Source of the DNA: Nonomuraea zeae
GTDB lineage: Bacteria; Actinomycetota; Actinomycetes; Streptosporangiales; Streptosporangiaceae
NCBI RefSeq assembly: GCF_005889725.1
Contig: NZ_VCKX01000050.1
Coordinates: forward strand, 1-53,964
Direction of reading: 5' to 3'
Length of the DNA: 53,964 nucleotides
Positions 1 to 8,279 of the stretch are shown piece by piece. Positions within the stretch are counted from its first letter, which is position 1. Every line of letters starts with the position of its first letter. Made by a program: the position numbers and the translations under genes. The notes under the pieces are model-generated. The model was given only the letters and a program-made list of their open reading frames with translations, was not told where the DNA came from and searched no databases.

Positions 1-1320
1 GGTCGGGTGGAGCTGGGTGGGCGGGTGGAGTAGGGCTCGGCGCAGGTCGTGCAGGGTGCGCAGGCCCTTGCTGGTCATGGTGAAGCCGCGCCAGCCCCGT
101 GAGGCGCGGTCCAGGACCGCCCAGACCAGGGACACGCAGCTGGTCTCGCCGGGGAAGCGGCCGATGACCTTGACGCGGCGGCGGGTCTCGCCGAAGGTGC
201 GCTCGATGAAGTTGGAATGCCGCACGCGCTTGTGGTGCTCGAGCGGGAAGCGCAGGTAGGGGGTCAGGCTCTGACGGTCGGTGAGCAGGCACTTGACCGC
301 TGCCGGATAGCGGCCGCCCCAGGTCTCGGCGAAGGCGTCGATGCGCCGCTGCACCCAGTCCACGAGGTGCTGGCCGGGCTTGACGTCATCGCCCAGCTCG
401 CTGAGGTCGAAGATCTGCCAATAGGCGGCCTTCACCTCGGCCTGGTCGCCGGCGCTGACCTTGGCCAGCACATTGCGGGCGCGATGAACGAGACACCTTT
501 GGCGCAGCGAGGGCGCGAACACCTGCTCAGCGGCGCTGATCAGGCCGGGCGCGCCGTCGGAGATTATCAGCAGCGGCGGTTTGAGGCCGCGGGCGATCAG
601 GTCGGTCAGGAAGTCATGCCAGGCGTCGGTGGACTCGGCTGCGGCGGCGGCCAGGCCGACGAAGACGGGCTTGCCGGCGGTGGTGATGCCCCAGGCGGCC
701 AGGATCGGCTCGGCCCGTTGCCCGTCGTGCATCTTGAAGTGCGAGGCGTCCAGGAACAGGTAGTCCAGCTCCACGCCGGTCAGATCGCGCCGGCACCAGG
801 TGTCGTACTCGGCGACGATGGCCTGGCAGATGGTCGAGACCGTCGACTTGGACAGGGCGGCTTCCGGACCGAGCGCATCGGCCAGCGCGCCTTCGACGTC
901 GCGTACGGACAGGCCGCGCACGAACGAGGCGATGACCAGGGTTTCCAGCGCGTGGGTGCGGGTGACGCCGGTGCCGAACAGGCGGGAGGTGAACTTGTCG
1001 GTGGTGCCGCGCAGCTTGGGCCGGGCGATGGTGATCGGCCCCGAGGTGGTCTTGACGGTGGTCGGGCAGTGCCCGTTGCGGTGGCCGGGTCGCACCAACG
1101 GCCTCTCATCGCCGCTGTCCGAGGCGATGGCGGTGGTGGCGCGCTGGTAGCGGGCGCGGCCGAGGAAGGCGTCCACCTCGGCTTCGACGGCGGTCTGGAT
1201 GATCAGGCGGGCGCCGAGCCGGGCGACGTCCTCGATCACCTCGACCAGGTCACGACCTTCGGTGAACAGGGCGTCGATCTCGGCGCGGATGGCTTGAACA
1301 GGCGGTAGTGTGCGTGCCAC
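1..1320 (-). CDS. IS256 (mutator-type) DDE transposase, 3' end outside window
   Basis: The minus-strand frame is open from a GTG at 1320 to the window edge (440 codons, no stop) and reads as a mutator-type transposase. Catalytic residues are visible as Asp191 (context FLDASHFKM), Asp255 (context IISDGAPGL) and Glu373 (context NFIERTFGE), with the usual alpha-helical insertion between the second Asp and the Glu. The N-terminal DNA-binding part includes RPGHRNGH and the family-typical RPKLRG stretch. IS256 transposases are usually about 400-430 residues, so only a few residues are probably missing. The GTG start lies inside one arm of a 12-bp inverted repeat just within the IS end, which may play a part in expression control. 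Nothing suggests inactivation in the visible part. Confidence 0.9.
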   Translation of the reverse strand, partial: MARTLPPVQAIRAEIDALFTEGRDLVEVIEDVARLGARLIIQTAVEAEVDAFLGRARYQRATTAIASDSGDERPLVRPGHRNGHCPTTVKTTSGPITIARPKLRGTTDKFTSRLFGTGVTRTHALETLVIASFVRGLSVRDVEGALADALGPEAALSKSTVSTICQAIVAEYDTWCRRDLTGVELDYLFLDASHFKMHDGQRAEPILAAWGITTAGKPVFVGLAAAAAESTDAWHDFLTDLIARGLKPPLLIISDGAPGLISAAEQVFAPSLRQRCLVHRARNVLAKVSAGDQAEVKAAYWQIFDLSELGDDVKPGQHLVDWVQRRIDAFAETWGGRYPAAVKCLLTDRQSLTPYLRFPLEHHKRVRHSNFIERTFGETRRRVKVIGRFPGETSCVSLVWAVLDRASRGWRGFTMTSKGLRTLHDLRRALLHPPTQLHPT

Positions 1321-1380
1321 GAGCGTAGGTCCTTGCGTAGTGCGAACTTTGGACGGTTCAGCACGGCAACCTACGCTCGT
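1319..1380. repeat. 12-bp perfect inverted repeat inside the IS end
   Basis: The arm ACGAGCGTAGGT at 1319-1330 is mirrored exactly by ACCTACGCTCGT at 1369-1380, with a 38-base spacer. One arm covers the transposase GTG start and the other lies within the presumed terminal repeat. A hairpin here could hide the transposase start when the element is transcribed from outside; that role is an inference. Confidence 0.7.
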
Positions 1381-2090
1381 TCACTTTTACACCGCATCTC
1401 GGACGCGACCCGGGCGGCGTCGGCCATGGGCAGGGTCTGGTCGATGACGAGTCGAACGGCTCCGTTCTCGATCATCGGCCAGACCTGGCTGCGCACTTCG
1501 GCGACGATGGCGGCCAGGGAGCGGATGTTGCGTTCGAGGTACTGGCCGCCGATGACGTCGAGGATCACGTCATAGGGGCCGCGTGCGGTGAACTCCTGGG
1601 TGCGGTAGTCGATCGCCAGATCGGCGCCCAGCTCTCGTGCCCGGGTGGCCTTCTCGGGGCTGCCCACGGTGGTGATGACGCGGGCTCCCAGTGCCTTGGC
1701 GATCTGGATGGCCATGGTGCCGACGCCCCCGGCCCCGCCGTGCACGAGGAGGGTTTCGCCCTCCTGCAGCCGCGCGGTCATGACGATGTTGGACCACACC
1801 GTGGCGACCGCTTCCGGCAGGGCCGCCGCCTCGACCAGGCTGATCCCCTTGGGCACGGTGAGCAGTTGCCCCGCGGGGACGGCGACCTTCTGCGCATAGC
1901 CGCCTCCGGTCAGCAGCGCGCAGACCTCGTCGCCCACCTGCCAGCCGGTGACGCCCCGGCCGACGGCGCTGATGCGGCCGGAGACCTCCAGCCCCGGATA
2001 CGGCGACGTCCCCGGCGGCAGCGGGTAGAGGCCCATGCGCTGCATGAGGTCCGCCCGGTTCAGGGCGCCGGCCACCCATTCCTCGGGCGG
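1371..2090 (-). pseudogene. Decayed NAD(P)H:quinone oxidoreductase (MDR/zeta-crystallin type)
   Basis: The frame encodes the core of a PIG3/Qor-like medium-chain reductase: YPGLEVSGRI, the GDEVCALLTGGGYA segment and the nucleotide-binding VHGGAGGVGTMAIQIAKALGA loop region. It is damaged in three ways. The first 35-45 residues of the GroES-like domain are absent: a stop lies five codons upstream of the Glu-Trp-Val leading into ALNRADLMQR. About 40-45 residues are missing between NIRSLA and AIVAEVRSQ, where the family has the strand after the Rossmann fold. The C-terminal 15-20 residues are replaced by CKSERA, encoded by the end of the IS256 element. A GTG at 2075 could still start translation, but the product would lack essential structure. 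Confidence 0.85.
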
Positions 2091-2098
2091 TCAAGCCG

Positions 2099-2114
2099 CG
2101 GGGCTGCGGCCCCG
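2099..2114 (-). terminator. Possible hairpin terminator of the esterase gene
   Basis: CGGGGC-TGCG-GCCCCG forms a 6-bp GC-only stem with a 4-base loop about 55 bp after the esterase stop. There is no T-tract, as is common in actinobacteria, so termination is only inferred. Confidence 0.3.
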
Positions 2115-2169
2115 GGCCTGTTCGCACTGCGGCGGCGTCTGCGCCCAGGGTTGTGGATCTGCGGCTGCC

Positions 2170-3150
2170 TCAGCTGTCGTGCAGCGCCGTTCTCAGGGCG
2201 TCGATCGCGAGGTGGCGGGCGACGTTGGCGGCTCGGGTGTCGCGCAGGCTGTCCAGGAGGAGGAAGTCGTGGACCATCCCGGCCACCCGGACCGAGGTGA
2301 CATCCACACCGGCCTCGCGCAGCTTGTTGGCGTACTGCTCGCCCTCGTCGCGGAGCACGTCGGCCTCGTCGGTGATGACCAGCGTGGTGGGCAGCCCCCG
2401 CAACTGCTCCAGGGAGGCCTGCAGCGGGGAGGCGTACACCTCGGCGCGCTTGGCGGGGTCGGGGGTGTAGGCGTCCCAGAACCACTTCATGCCGTCGCGG
2501 GTGAGGTAGTAGCCCTCGGCGAACTGCAGGTAGGAGGGCGTGTCGAAGTCGGCGTTGGTCACCGGGTAGAGCAGCACCTGGGCCTTCAGGTCGATCCCGC
2601 CGCGCTCCTTGTTCATCAGCGCGAAGACCGCCGACATGCAGCCGCCGACCGACTCGCCGGTGACGGCGACGCGTGAGGTGTCCAGGCCATGGTCCGCGCC
2701 GTGTTCCATGACCCACTGGCCCACGGCGTAGTTCTGCTCCACCTGGGTGGGATACGGCGCCTCCGGCGCCCTGTCGTAGACGGGAAAGACGCCCGCGGCG
2801 CCCGCGCCGACAGCCAGTTCGCGAAACAGGCGGTCGTGGGTCTTGTCGTCGCCGAAGACCCAGCCTGCGCCGTGGATGTAGAACACCACCGGCAGCGGGC
2901 CGCTCGCCCCCTTGGGCCGGATGATGCGGGTGCGGACCGTGCCCCACCGGCCGGCGTCCACGTCGACCCACTCCTCGTCGACGTCCGGACGAGGCACGCT
3001 GGGGTCGCTCTGCAGGCCGAGCAGGATCTCACGGCCCTTTTCCGGAGGCACCTCGTAGATCCGAGGGTGCGGGTCGGTCGCCTCGGCCAGCTCTTTCGCG
3101 GCGGGTTCGAGATACGGGGTGATCGGCGGTGGAATCTTGGTCATGTTCAC
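2170..3150 (-). CDS. Alpha/beta-hydrolase esterase, HSL (class IV) type
   Basis: This 326-residue protein belongs to the hormone-sensitive-lipase-like esterases and should hydrolyse short acyl esters in the cytoplasm; there is no signal peptide. The oxyanion motif reads HGAGW (family HGGGW) near residue 93. The nucleophile elbow is GESVGG near residue 165 (family GDSAGG). The acid is probably the Asp of DEADVLRD, and the catalytic His lies in MVHDFLLLD close to the C-terminus. The ATG at 3150 follows GGAGTGAAC, a usable ribosome site, and is preceded by about 280 bp without a gene. It is transcribed alone, away from the XRE regulator. The substrate cannot be read from the sequence. Confidence 0.9.
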   Translation of the reverse strand: MNMTKIPPPITPYLEPAAKELAEATDPHPRIYEVPPEKGREILLGLQSDPSVPRPDVDEEWVDVDAGRWGTVRTRIIRPKGASGPLPVVFYIHGAGWVFGDDKTHDRLFRELAVGAGAAGVFPVYDRAPEAPYPTQVEQNYAVGQWVMEHGADHGLDTSRVAVTGESVGGCMSAVFALMNKERGGIDLKAQVLLYPVTNADFDTPSYLQFAEGYYLTRDGMKWFWDAYTPDPAKRAEVYASPLQASLEQLRGLPTTLVITDEADVLRDEGEQYANKLREAGVDVTSVRVAGMVHDFLLLDSLRDTRAANVARHLAIDALRTALHDS

Positions 3151-3430
3151 TCCATGTCACGAGCGCATGCGTGCACTGTCGCGCGGCTTAATCGCCGCGA
3201 CCGGTGATTGCCCCAGGACAAATTGGGACAATGACGCAAGTCCTACCCGTGCTGACGAACCAGTCCCTTCGCACTTCAAAGCGCATTCCAGCCGTTGGCG
3301 ACTCTTTTGCTTTCGCGGCCTGATCGGGACGGGCACAGGCCGGCAGCGCGGCGACTATGGCAGCCAGGCCATCGCGGAGATCACCGGCGCCTTACGCACT
3401 CCAGGCTCGTGTATTCGCAGGCCAAGCGCC

Positions 3431-4219
3431 CTACCCTGCTGCTGATCTGGTCTCGGCGTCGGATCGGGTGAAGTAGGCGGCGCTTTCGGCGTCCGCCGGG
3501 TAATACGACTCGACCGCGACCTCGTCCAGGGTGATGTCCAGCGGCGTGCCGAACGAGGTGGTGGTCGAGAACAGCCGGATCTCCCGTCCGCCGAAGCGAA
3601 AGATCATCGGGATCGCGACCTCGGACTCGATCGGGTGGCTCGCGTCGTCGAAGCCGGGCGCCAGCAGCTCGTCGTAGAGCGCGGTGAGCTCGGGGTCGGG
3701 AGCCGCGGCAAGCTGCCGGCTGATCCGGGTACGCAGCAGCGAACGCACCTCGGCCAGGTTCACGATCCGGGGAGCGAGCCCGCGCGGATCCAGCCCCAGC
3801 CGCACCATGTTGATCGGCGGCCGGAGCAGGTCGGGGGCCACGTCCGCGAGGAACGGTTCGATGGCGCGATTGGTCATCACGATGTTCCAGCGGCGATCGA
3901 TGACCAACGCGGGAAACGGCTCGTGGGCCTGCAGCACCCTGGCGATCGCGTCCCAGGCCGCCGACAGCGCCTCCCCGTCGAGCGGCCGCTCGGCGTAGCG
4001 GGGTGCGAAGCCGGCGGCGAGCAACAGCCGGTTGCGCTCACGCAACGGCACGTCGAGCTGCCCGGCGAGCCGGAGGATCATGTCGGCGCTCGGGTTGGAC
4101 TTGCCGGTCTCCACCAGGCTCACGTGGCGGGCCGAGACGTCGGCGGCGATCGCCAGATCGAGCTGGCTGAGCCGCCGGCGATGCCGCCACTGCCGCAGCA
4201 GTTCCCCCACCGTGTACAT
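3431..4219 (-). CDS. XRE-family regulator with MmyB-like ligand-binding domain
   Basis: The 262-residue protein has an N-terminal Cro/C1 helix-turn-helix (about residues 5-60, including LSQLDLAIAADVSARHVS and ETGKSNPSADMILRLA). The PAS-like MmyB domain that follows (about 90-250) carries the family signatures ALVIDRRWNIVMTN and PINMVRLGLDP. Such proteins are common actinobacterial regulators of adjacent enzymes. The gene is divergent from a SnoaL-like gene with 87 bp between starts, so that gene is the likely target. A TAGCAT hexamer lies 8 bases before the ATG, which fits a -10 box and an almost leaderless message. The start is supported by the HTH beginning only a few residues later. Confidence 0.92.
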   Translation of the reverse strand: MYTVGELLRQWRHRRRLSQLDLAIAADVSARHVSLVETGKSNPSADMILRLAGQLDVPLRERNRLLLAAGFAPRYAERPLDGEALSAAWDAIARVLQAHEPFPALVIDRRWNIVMTNRAIEPFLADVAPDLLRPPINMVRLGLDPRGLAPRIVNLAEVRSLLRTRISRQLAAAPDPELTALYDELLAPGFDDASHPIESEVAIPMIFRFGGREIRLFSTTTSFGTPLDITLDEVAVESYYPADAESAAYFTRSDAETRSAAG

Positions 4220-4306
4220 GGCCGCCGATGCTACTCCTCAGGGAGCTGGACGCCATGAAATGCCAGTTCATCGACAGCCGTCGCGACGGCGGGAACACTG
4301 CTCACC

Positions 4307-4708
4307 ATGACCGCACAGAGCATGACCACAGACAACAAAAGCATCGTCCGGCAGGCGCTGACGGCACTGGTCGCGACTGGTGACGTCGATGCGCTGGCGC
4401 CGTTGCTGAGCGACGACTTCGTCCATCACCGGCCGGACTCGACCTTGACCAAGGCGGAATGGCTCGCCGCCGTACGCGCCGCGCTCATCCCGACCGCCGG
4501 CCTGCAAGTCGAGATCCAGCACGTGCTGGGCGACGGTGATCGCGTCATGATGCACTCGCGCCGCTGGCTGCCCGGTGCCGAGCCCGGAATCGTGGTGGTC
4601 GACATCTGGCGGTTGCACCGTGGGCTGATCGCCGAAGCGTGGGAGATCATCGAGCCGGTGGCCCAGGCGTCCGCCCATATGACGTGGTGGGAACCCCTTG
4701 ATCACTGA
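4307..4708 (+). CDS. SnoaL-like / NTF2-fold protein
   Basis: This small 133-residue cytoplasmic protein has the NTF2-like cone-fold pattern: an N-terminal helix pair with VRQALTALVATGDVDALAPL, then DDFVHHRPD, then beta strands ending in VDIWRLHRGLIAEAWEIIEP. These proteins are cyclases, isomerases or dehydratases of small hydrophobic molecules, and the sequence does not say which. The segment VVVDIWRLHRGLIAEAWEI is typical of the SnoaL-like/ester-cyclase branch. It is divergent from the XRE/MmyB regulator, which probably controls it. The ATG at 4307 has no strong ribosome site; a second Met five codons later is an alternative. The 273 bp after the stop contain no recognisable gene. Confidence 0.85.
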   Translation: MTAQSMTTDNKSIVRQALTALVATGDVDALAPLLSDDFVHHRPDSTLTKAEWLAAVRAALIPTAGLQVEIQHVLGDGDRVMMHSRRWLPGAEPGIVVVDIWRLHRGLIAEAWEIIEPVAQASAHMTWWEPLDH

Positions 4709-4981
4709 CCCGGCCCCAAGCTCGAGGCCGTGAGCGCGCCGCCTGCACCGCGACCATCTGCCGGGGCCTGGCCGTCACGCTCCTGATCGGGCTTCCCTGG
4801 CTCCACCTTCAGTTTCGGCAACTGCGGCTCGCCGAACGGCGACCTCGCTGGCGATCATCTCGCCACGCTGAGCCCACCCGCGGCAGACCCGTTCGGCACC
4901 GGCGCCGCCCGCACCTGGAGCAAGTCGTTCCCCACCACCTACCCGCCACCGTCGGCCGCCTCGGCCCGGCCGCGGATGCTG

Positions 4982-5422
4982 TCAGTTGAGCTGCTCGGCC
5001 AGCGCGATGATGATCCCCTCGGGGCCGCGGACGTAGCAGAGCCGGTAGCTGTCCTCGTACTGGGCCAGCTCACCGACGAGTTCGGCGCCGTGAGTGCGCA
5101 GGCGGGCAATGACGTCCTCGATGTCGTCGACGGCGAACATGACGCGATGCATGCCCAGCGTGTTGTGCGGCGGGTTGTGCGGTCCGGGGTCGATCGCCGC
5201 CGGCGTGTGGTATTTCGCCAGTTCCAGCCGGCCGTGGCCGTCCGGGGTCCGTATCATCGCGATGTCACAGCGAACGCCGTCGAGTCCGACGGAACGGTCC
5301 GCCCAGGGGCCCTCGATCTGCGCCTTGCCCTCCAGTTCCATGCCGAGTTCTACGAAGAACGCAACGGCAGCCTCAAGGTCGTCGACGACAATGCCGACGT
5401 TGTCCATCCGATGGAGCGTCAT
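4982..5422 (-). CDS. VOC (glyoxalase/bleomycin-resistance fold) protein
   Basis: This 146-residue protein consists of paired beta-alpha-beta-beta-beta modules. It opens with MTLHRMDNVGIVVDDLEAAV, where the His of the first module is a usual metal position, and the second module begins HRVMFAVDDIEDVIARLRTH. The last strand carries YVRGPEGIIIALAEQL, where the Glu is the usual metal-binding residue. Members are isomerases, dioxygenases or binding proteins and the substrate is unknown. The start at 5422 is chosen because AAGGAG lies at the right distance upstream; a frame extension to 5485 adds a basic non-homologous stretch. It is a single gene with no clear partner. Confidence 0.9.
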   Translation of the reverse strand: MTLHRMDNVGIVVDDLEAAVAFFVELGMELEGKAQIEGPWADRSVGLDGVRCDIAMIRTPDGHGRLELAKYHTPAAIDPGPHNPPHNTLGMHRVMFAVDDIEDVIARLRTHGAELVGELAQYEDSYRLCYVRGPEGIIIALAEQLN

Positions 5423-5854
5423 GGTGGTTCTCCTTCGTCGCGCGACCCGTTGTGGGTCGGTGGTGAGTTCCCGGTACGTGGACATATCGGCGACCCTCCA
5501 GGTGCTCTCACCGCCAAGTCTGCTCAGGAGGTGTCACATGCGTCCAATGCCACTATTGGCGAAAATCCATAGACAACTTTAATGAATGCTTGATCTCGTC
5601 AGGCTCCGCGTCCTGACCGCGGCCGCCGCCCATCCCATGACCACCCAAAGGATGCTGTGCGAGGATCGAACTGCCCGCCGACCGCAGGAAGCGACGCGAT
5701 CGCTCTCGTGCATGCGGGGTCTCCTGGGCACTCGCGAACGGTTGACGCGGGCAACCGTAGCCAGGGGGCGGTATATCGCGGGTCTGTCGCACGCTCGCCG
5801 CCTGCCCCCGCCGTCGCCGATGCCCGCGGCCGCCACGACGCGCCGATCGCCGGA
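5423..5854. other. No gene recognised
   Basis: No frame in this 432-bp stretch looks like a known family or shows convincing coding character. The part nearest the VOC gene contains a locally AT-richer patch (about 5560-5590) that could hold its promoter; no clear -35/-10 pair was seen. Confidence 0.4.
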
Positions 5855-6291
5855 TCAGGGTGTCCCGCGATGAAGGTCTTCCTGCGGCAGGTCGGCAATC
5901 GCGCCCACCAGGAGTGGTCCGTTCAGCAGGTCGGCGGTGAACGTCATGCCGGTGAGGCGGGCCGCCATCGGAACATCCGCGCAAGACCGTGCTCGTACGG
6001 CTGGTCCCACTCCTCGTCCGAGCCCTCCTCCACCGGCAGGCCGAACTCGCGCATGAGGCCGACCAGCCGGTCGGTGTCGGCACCAGGGCGACGCTCGGGA
6101 AAGGTCGGATCGAAAGCCGTGATCAGTATGCCGTCCGCGACGTGGTGAAAGTAGTCGCAGGCGTATTCATGCCGTAGGACGGACACCACGTCGGTGCCGG
6201 CCGACAGTTGCGCCAGCGTCGGACCGTTCGTCCCCGACCAGCCGCACGGCTCCACCGCCGCGCACCCGTCGCCGGGTGCGGCCCTCGGCAT
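5855..6291 (-). pseudogene. Frameshifted DUF6461-family gene
   Basis: Residues of a DUF6461-type protein are spread over two frames. From 6291, one frame reads VEPCGWSGTNGPTLAQLSAG, then VSVLRHEYACDYFHHVADG and FDPTFPERRPGAD, and stops at 5944. Just before that stop the homology continues in another frame as ARLTGMTFTADLLNGPLLVG and IADLPQ, ending at a TGA at 5855-5857. A single-base indel near 5965-5970 explains this. The N-terminal part normally seen before the EPxGW motif is also missing. The function of DUF6461 is unknown. The remnant lies immediately downstream of the SDR gene on the same strand. Confidence 0.7.
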
Positions 6292-6324
6292 CGAGGACTC
6301 GCGACAGTTGAACAGGTGACTCCA

Positions 6325-7062
6325 TCACCACGGAATGACGCCGTCGTCCTCGAAGAACGAGCCGGTCGGGCCGCCGTCGGGCAGTGTGGCGAGCCGGATC
6401 GCGGTGGCTGCGCCCTGCTCGGGAGTACGGGGCCCGTGGAAGCCGGTGAAGTCGGTCGCGACCAGGCCCGGGCAGGCGGCGTTGATCAGGATGTTCGTAC
6501 CGGCGAACTGCCGGGCGTACTGCACGGTGACGGCGTTGAGGAACGACTTCGACGGCGCGTAGGCCGCCATGATGGGGCCGATCTCGACGTCCGGGTCCGC
6601 CTGCCGGGTCAGGGAGGCGACGCTGCTGGAGACGTTGACGATGCGCGGCGACGTCGAGCGCCGCAGCAGCGGCAGCAGCGCGTTGGTCACCCGGATGACA
6701 CCGATGACGTTGGTCTCCACGACCGCGCGGACCACGTCGAGGTCGAGCGTGGTCGGGTCCTGCACCCACCCAGGACCCACCTCTCCCGAGATGCCGGCGT
6801 TGTTGACCAGGATGTCCAGGCGCCCGGCCTGCCGTTCGACCAGCTCCGCGGCACCGGTGACGCTCTGGTCACCGGTCACGTCCAGCGGCACCCCGAATGC
6901 GTCCACCCCGGCGGCGCGCAGCTTCTCAACGGCGGTCTCGAGCCGGGCCCCGTCGCGGGCTCCCACGCCCACGCGGTGCCCGAGGGCGCCCAGCCCGGCC
7001 GCAATTTCGTACCCGATTCCCTTATTCGCACCGGTCACCAGCGCGATCTTCGTTTCGCTCAT
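6325..7062 (-). CDS. Classical short-chain dehydrogenase/reductase
   Basis: The 245-residue Rossmann-fold oxidoreductase carries TGANKGIG near residue 11 (NAD(P)-binding glycine motif), LVNNAGIS, and the catalytic Ser...Tyr-x-x-x-Lys set as NVSSSVASL and AAYAPSKSF. It resembles the plant carbonyl-reductase-like SDR branch common in actinomycetes, which favours NADPH and quinone or carbonyl substrates; this finer placement is inferred. The start at 7062 puts MSETKIALVTG at the N-terminus, whereas the frame upstream of it is not family-like. It is divergent from a LysR regulator with a T-N11-A site between them, so it is the probable target of that regulator. It is followed by the DUF6461 remnant. 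Confidence 0.93.
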   Translation of the reverse strand: MSETKIALVTGANKGIGYEIAAGLGALGHRVGVGARDGARLETAVEKLRAAGVDAFGVPLDVTGDQSVTGAAELVERQAGRLDILVNNAGISGEVGPGWVQDPTTLDLDVVRAVVETNVIGVIRVTNALLPLLRRSTSPRIVNVSSSVASLTRQADPDVEIGPIMAAYAPSKSFLNAVTVQYARQFAGTNILINAACPGLVATDFTGFHGPRTPEQGAATAIRLATLPDGGPTGSFFEDDGVIPW

Positions 7063-7120
7063 GCCGTCGATGCTCGCGCGCGGACAACAGGTGCATCCAA
7101 CACCGATACGGTGGCCTGTC

Positions 7121-7135
7121 ATACCCGGTAGGTAT
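7121..7135. promoter_or_regulatory. Probable LysR operator (T-N11-A palindrome)
   Basis: ATACC-CGGTA-GGTAT is a perfect interrupted palindrome. Its T at 7122 and A at 7134 are separated by 11 bases, the classic LysR-type box. It lies between the divergent SDR start (7062) and the LysR start (7155). Confidence 0.65.
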
Positions 7136-7154
7136 CACTGAGTATGCTGTGGCC

Positions 7155-8054
7155 GTGGACACCCTGGAGACCCGCGAGTTGAGGTACTTCATGGCCGTCG
7201 CCGAGGAGCTGCATTTCGGCCGCGCCGCCGAGCGCCTCGGCATGGCCCAGCCACCGCTGTCCCGGGCGATCCAGCAGCTCGAACGGCGCCTCGGCGTCTC
7301 ACTGCTGGAACGTAACCGCCGCGGCGTCTCCCTGACCGGCGCCGGGGAGGTGCTGCTGCACGAGGGCCGCGCAGCCCTCGAAGCGACCGCCGCCGCCGCT
7401 CGCCGCACTCGTCGCGCCGGTGGCGCCGACCGGCCGGGCGGTCCCCGCAATCGCCTGGTGCTGGCATTGAAGGCCGCCGGGTCTCACGATTTGCTCCAGC
7501 AGCTTCTCGACGCCTACGCGGCCGAGCCCGATGCCGCCGAGATCGAGGTGCTGCCGTGCGGCATGTGCGAGCAGGCGGAGCTGCTACGCGATGGCCGCGC
7601 TGATGTGGCGCTCATGCACGCGCCGTTCAACTCCCTCGCCGGGTTCGACAGCGAGGAGCTGATGACCGAGGGACAGATCGCGGTCCTGCCCGCCCGGCAC
7701 CCCCTCGCCGCGCGCAAGACTCTGTCCCTGGACGAGGTCAGCGACATCCCCGGTCTTCCGCTCGCCCGCTGGCCCCGCCACGGCACCTACCCGCCCGGCC
7801 CGGGCCCCGAGATCCACGACCAGACGCAGCTGGCCCAGCTGATCGCCCTCGGACGCACCGCGGCCGTCTTCCCCGACTCCGCCCGCGCCTGGCTGTGGGG
7901 CGAGCACGCCGCCGTCCCCCTGACCGACGCACCGCCTGTCGTCACCCACATCGCCTGGCCCGCGCACAGCCGCTCCCTCGCCCTCGCCGGGCTGGTCCGC
8001 ACGGCCGCACAACTACGACCCTCCCTTGCCTTTCAGACTGGAGCGCGTCCCTAG
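7155..8054 (+). CDS. LysR-family transcriptional regulator
   Basis: This protein of about 299 residues has an N-terminal winged HTH (ELRYFMAVAEELHFGRAAER, then QPPLSRAIQQLERRLGV) and a substrate-binding domain with GQIAVLPARHPLAARKTLSL. No upstream ATG gives a better start. GTG codons at 7149 and 7155 are both possible, and 7155 gives the family-typical N-terminus (V)DTLETRELRYF. It faces the SDR gene across a short intergenic region with a T-N11-A palindrome, implying autorepression and control of the SDR. A stub of an unrelated gene starts right after its stop. Confidence 0.92.
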   Translation: MDTLETRELRYFMAVAEELHFGRAAERLGMAQPPLSRAIQQLERRLGVSLLERNRRGVSLTGAGEVLLHEGRAALEATAAAARRTRRAGGADRPGGPRNRLVLALKAAGSHDLLQQLLDAYAAEPDAAEIEVLPCGMCEQAELLRDGRADVALMHAPFNSLAGFDSEELMTEGQIAVLPARHPLAARKTLSLDEVSDIPGLPLARWPRHGTYPPGPGPEIHDQTQLAQLIALGRTAAVFPDSARAWLWGEHAAVPLTDAPPVVTHIAWPAHSRSLALAGLVRTAAQLRPSLAFQTGARP

Positions 8055-8135
8055 TCCTCAGCGGTGAACGCGATCTTCAACGCGACCGGCAAGCGCGTTC
8101 GCGAGCTGCCGGTGATGCTCGACCAGCTGATGTAA
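8055..8135 (+). pseudogene. C-terminal stub of a xanthine dehydrogenase/aldehyde oxidase large subunit
   Basis: The frame just after the LysR stop reads AVNAIFNATGKRVRELPVML and ends DQLM followed by TAA at 8133-8135. This is the characteristic last stretch of molybdopterin-binding XDH/CoxL-type subunits (pattern A-V-x-N-A-x-x-x-A-T-G-x-R-x-R-x-L-P-x-x-x-x-x-L). Nothing else of the enzyme, usually over 700 residues, remains, so it is a deletion remnant, perhaps removed when the LysR/SDR block was placed here. Confidence 0.65.
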
Positions 8136-8267
8136 CGGCTGCTACCCCGCCGCACTGCGGCTGCCACGGCCGGCGAACACACGTACACCATCAGGCTGGT
8201 CGGGAACTCGGCGGTCGAGTCGGTGACCACCAGCCGCGTGGTCACCGTCCTCCAGCCGGCCGCGTAG
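8136..8267 (+). pseudogene. Possible C-terminal stub of a secreted Ig/PKD-like protein
   Basis: An open stretch with no start reads GEHTYTIRLVGNSAVESVT and ends VVTVLQPAA before a TAG at 8265. The alternating beta-strand pattern is like the last Ig-like or PKD-like domain of a secreted protein. The assignment rests on pattern only and is weak. Confidence 0.25.
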
Positions 8268-8279
8268 CATCTCGACGAC

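Larger units (their letters stand above)
1..1393 (-). mobile_element. IS256-family insertion sequence, partial (cut by window start)
   Basis: The element contains the transposase at 1-1320 and ends near 1393. Read on the minus strand, the outer end starts GTGTAAAAGTGAACGAGCG, which resembles the terminal inverted repeats of actinobacterial IS256 elements. The other end lies outside the window, so neither the second inverted repeat nor the target duplication can be seen. It is inserted in the 3' part of a quinone oxidoreductase gene and supplies that gene's new last codons and stop. Confidence 0.85.

Noticed and set aside
217..1308. A 363-codon plus-strand frame at the window start
   Set aside because: It is antisense to the IS256 transposase, which carries the complete DDE triad.
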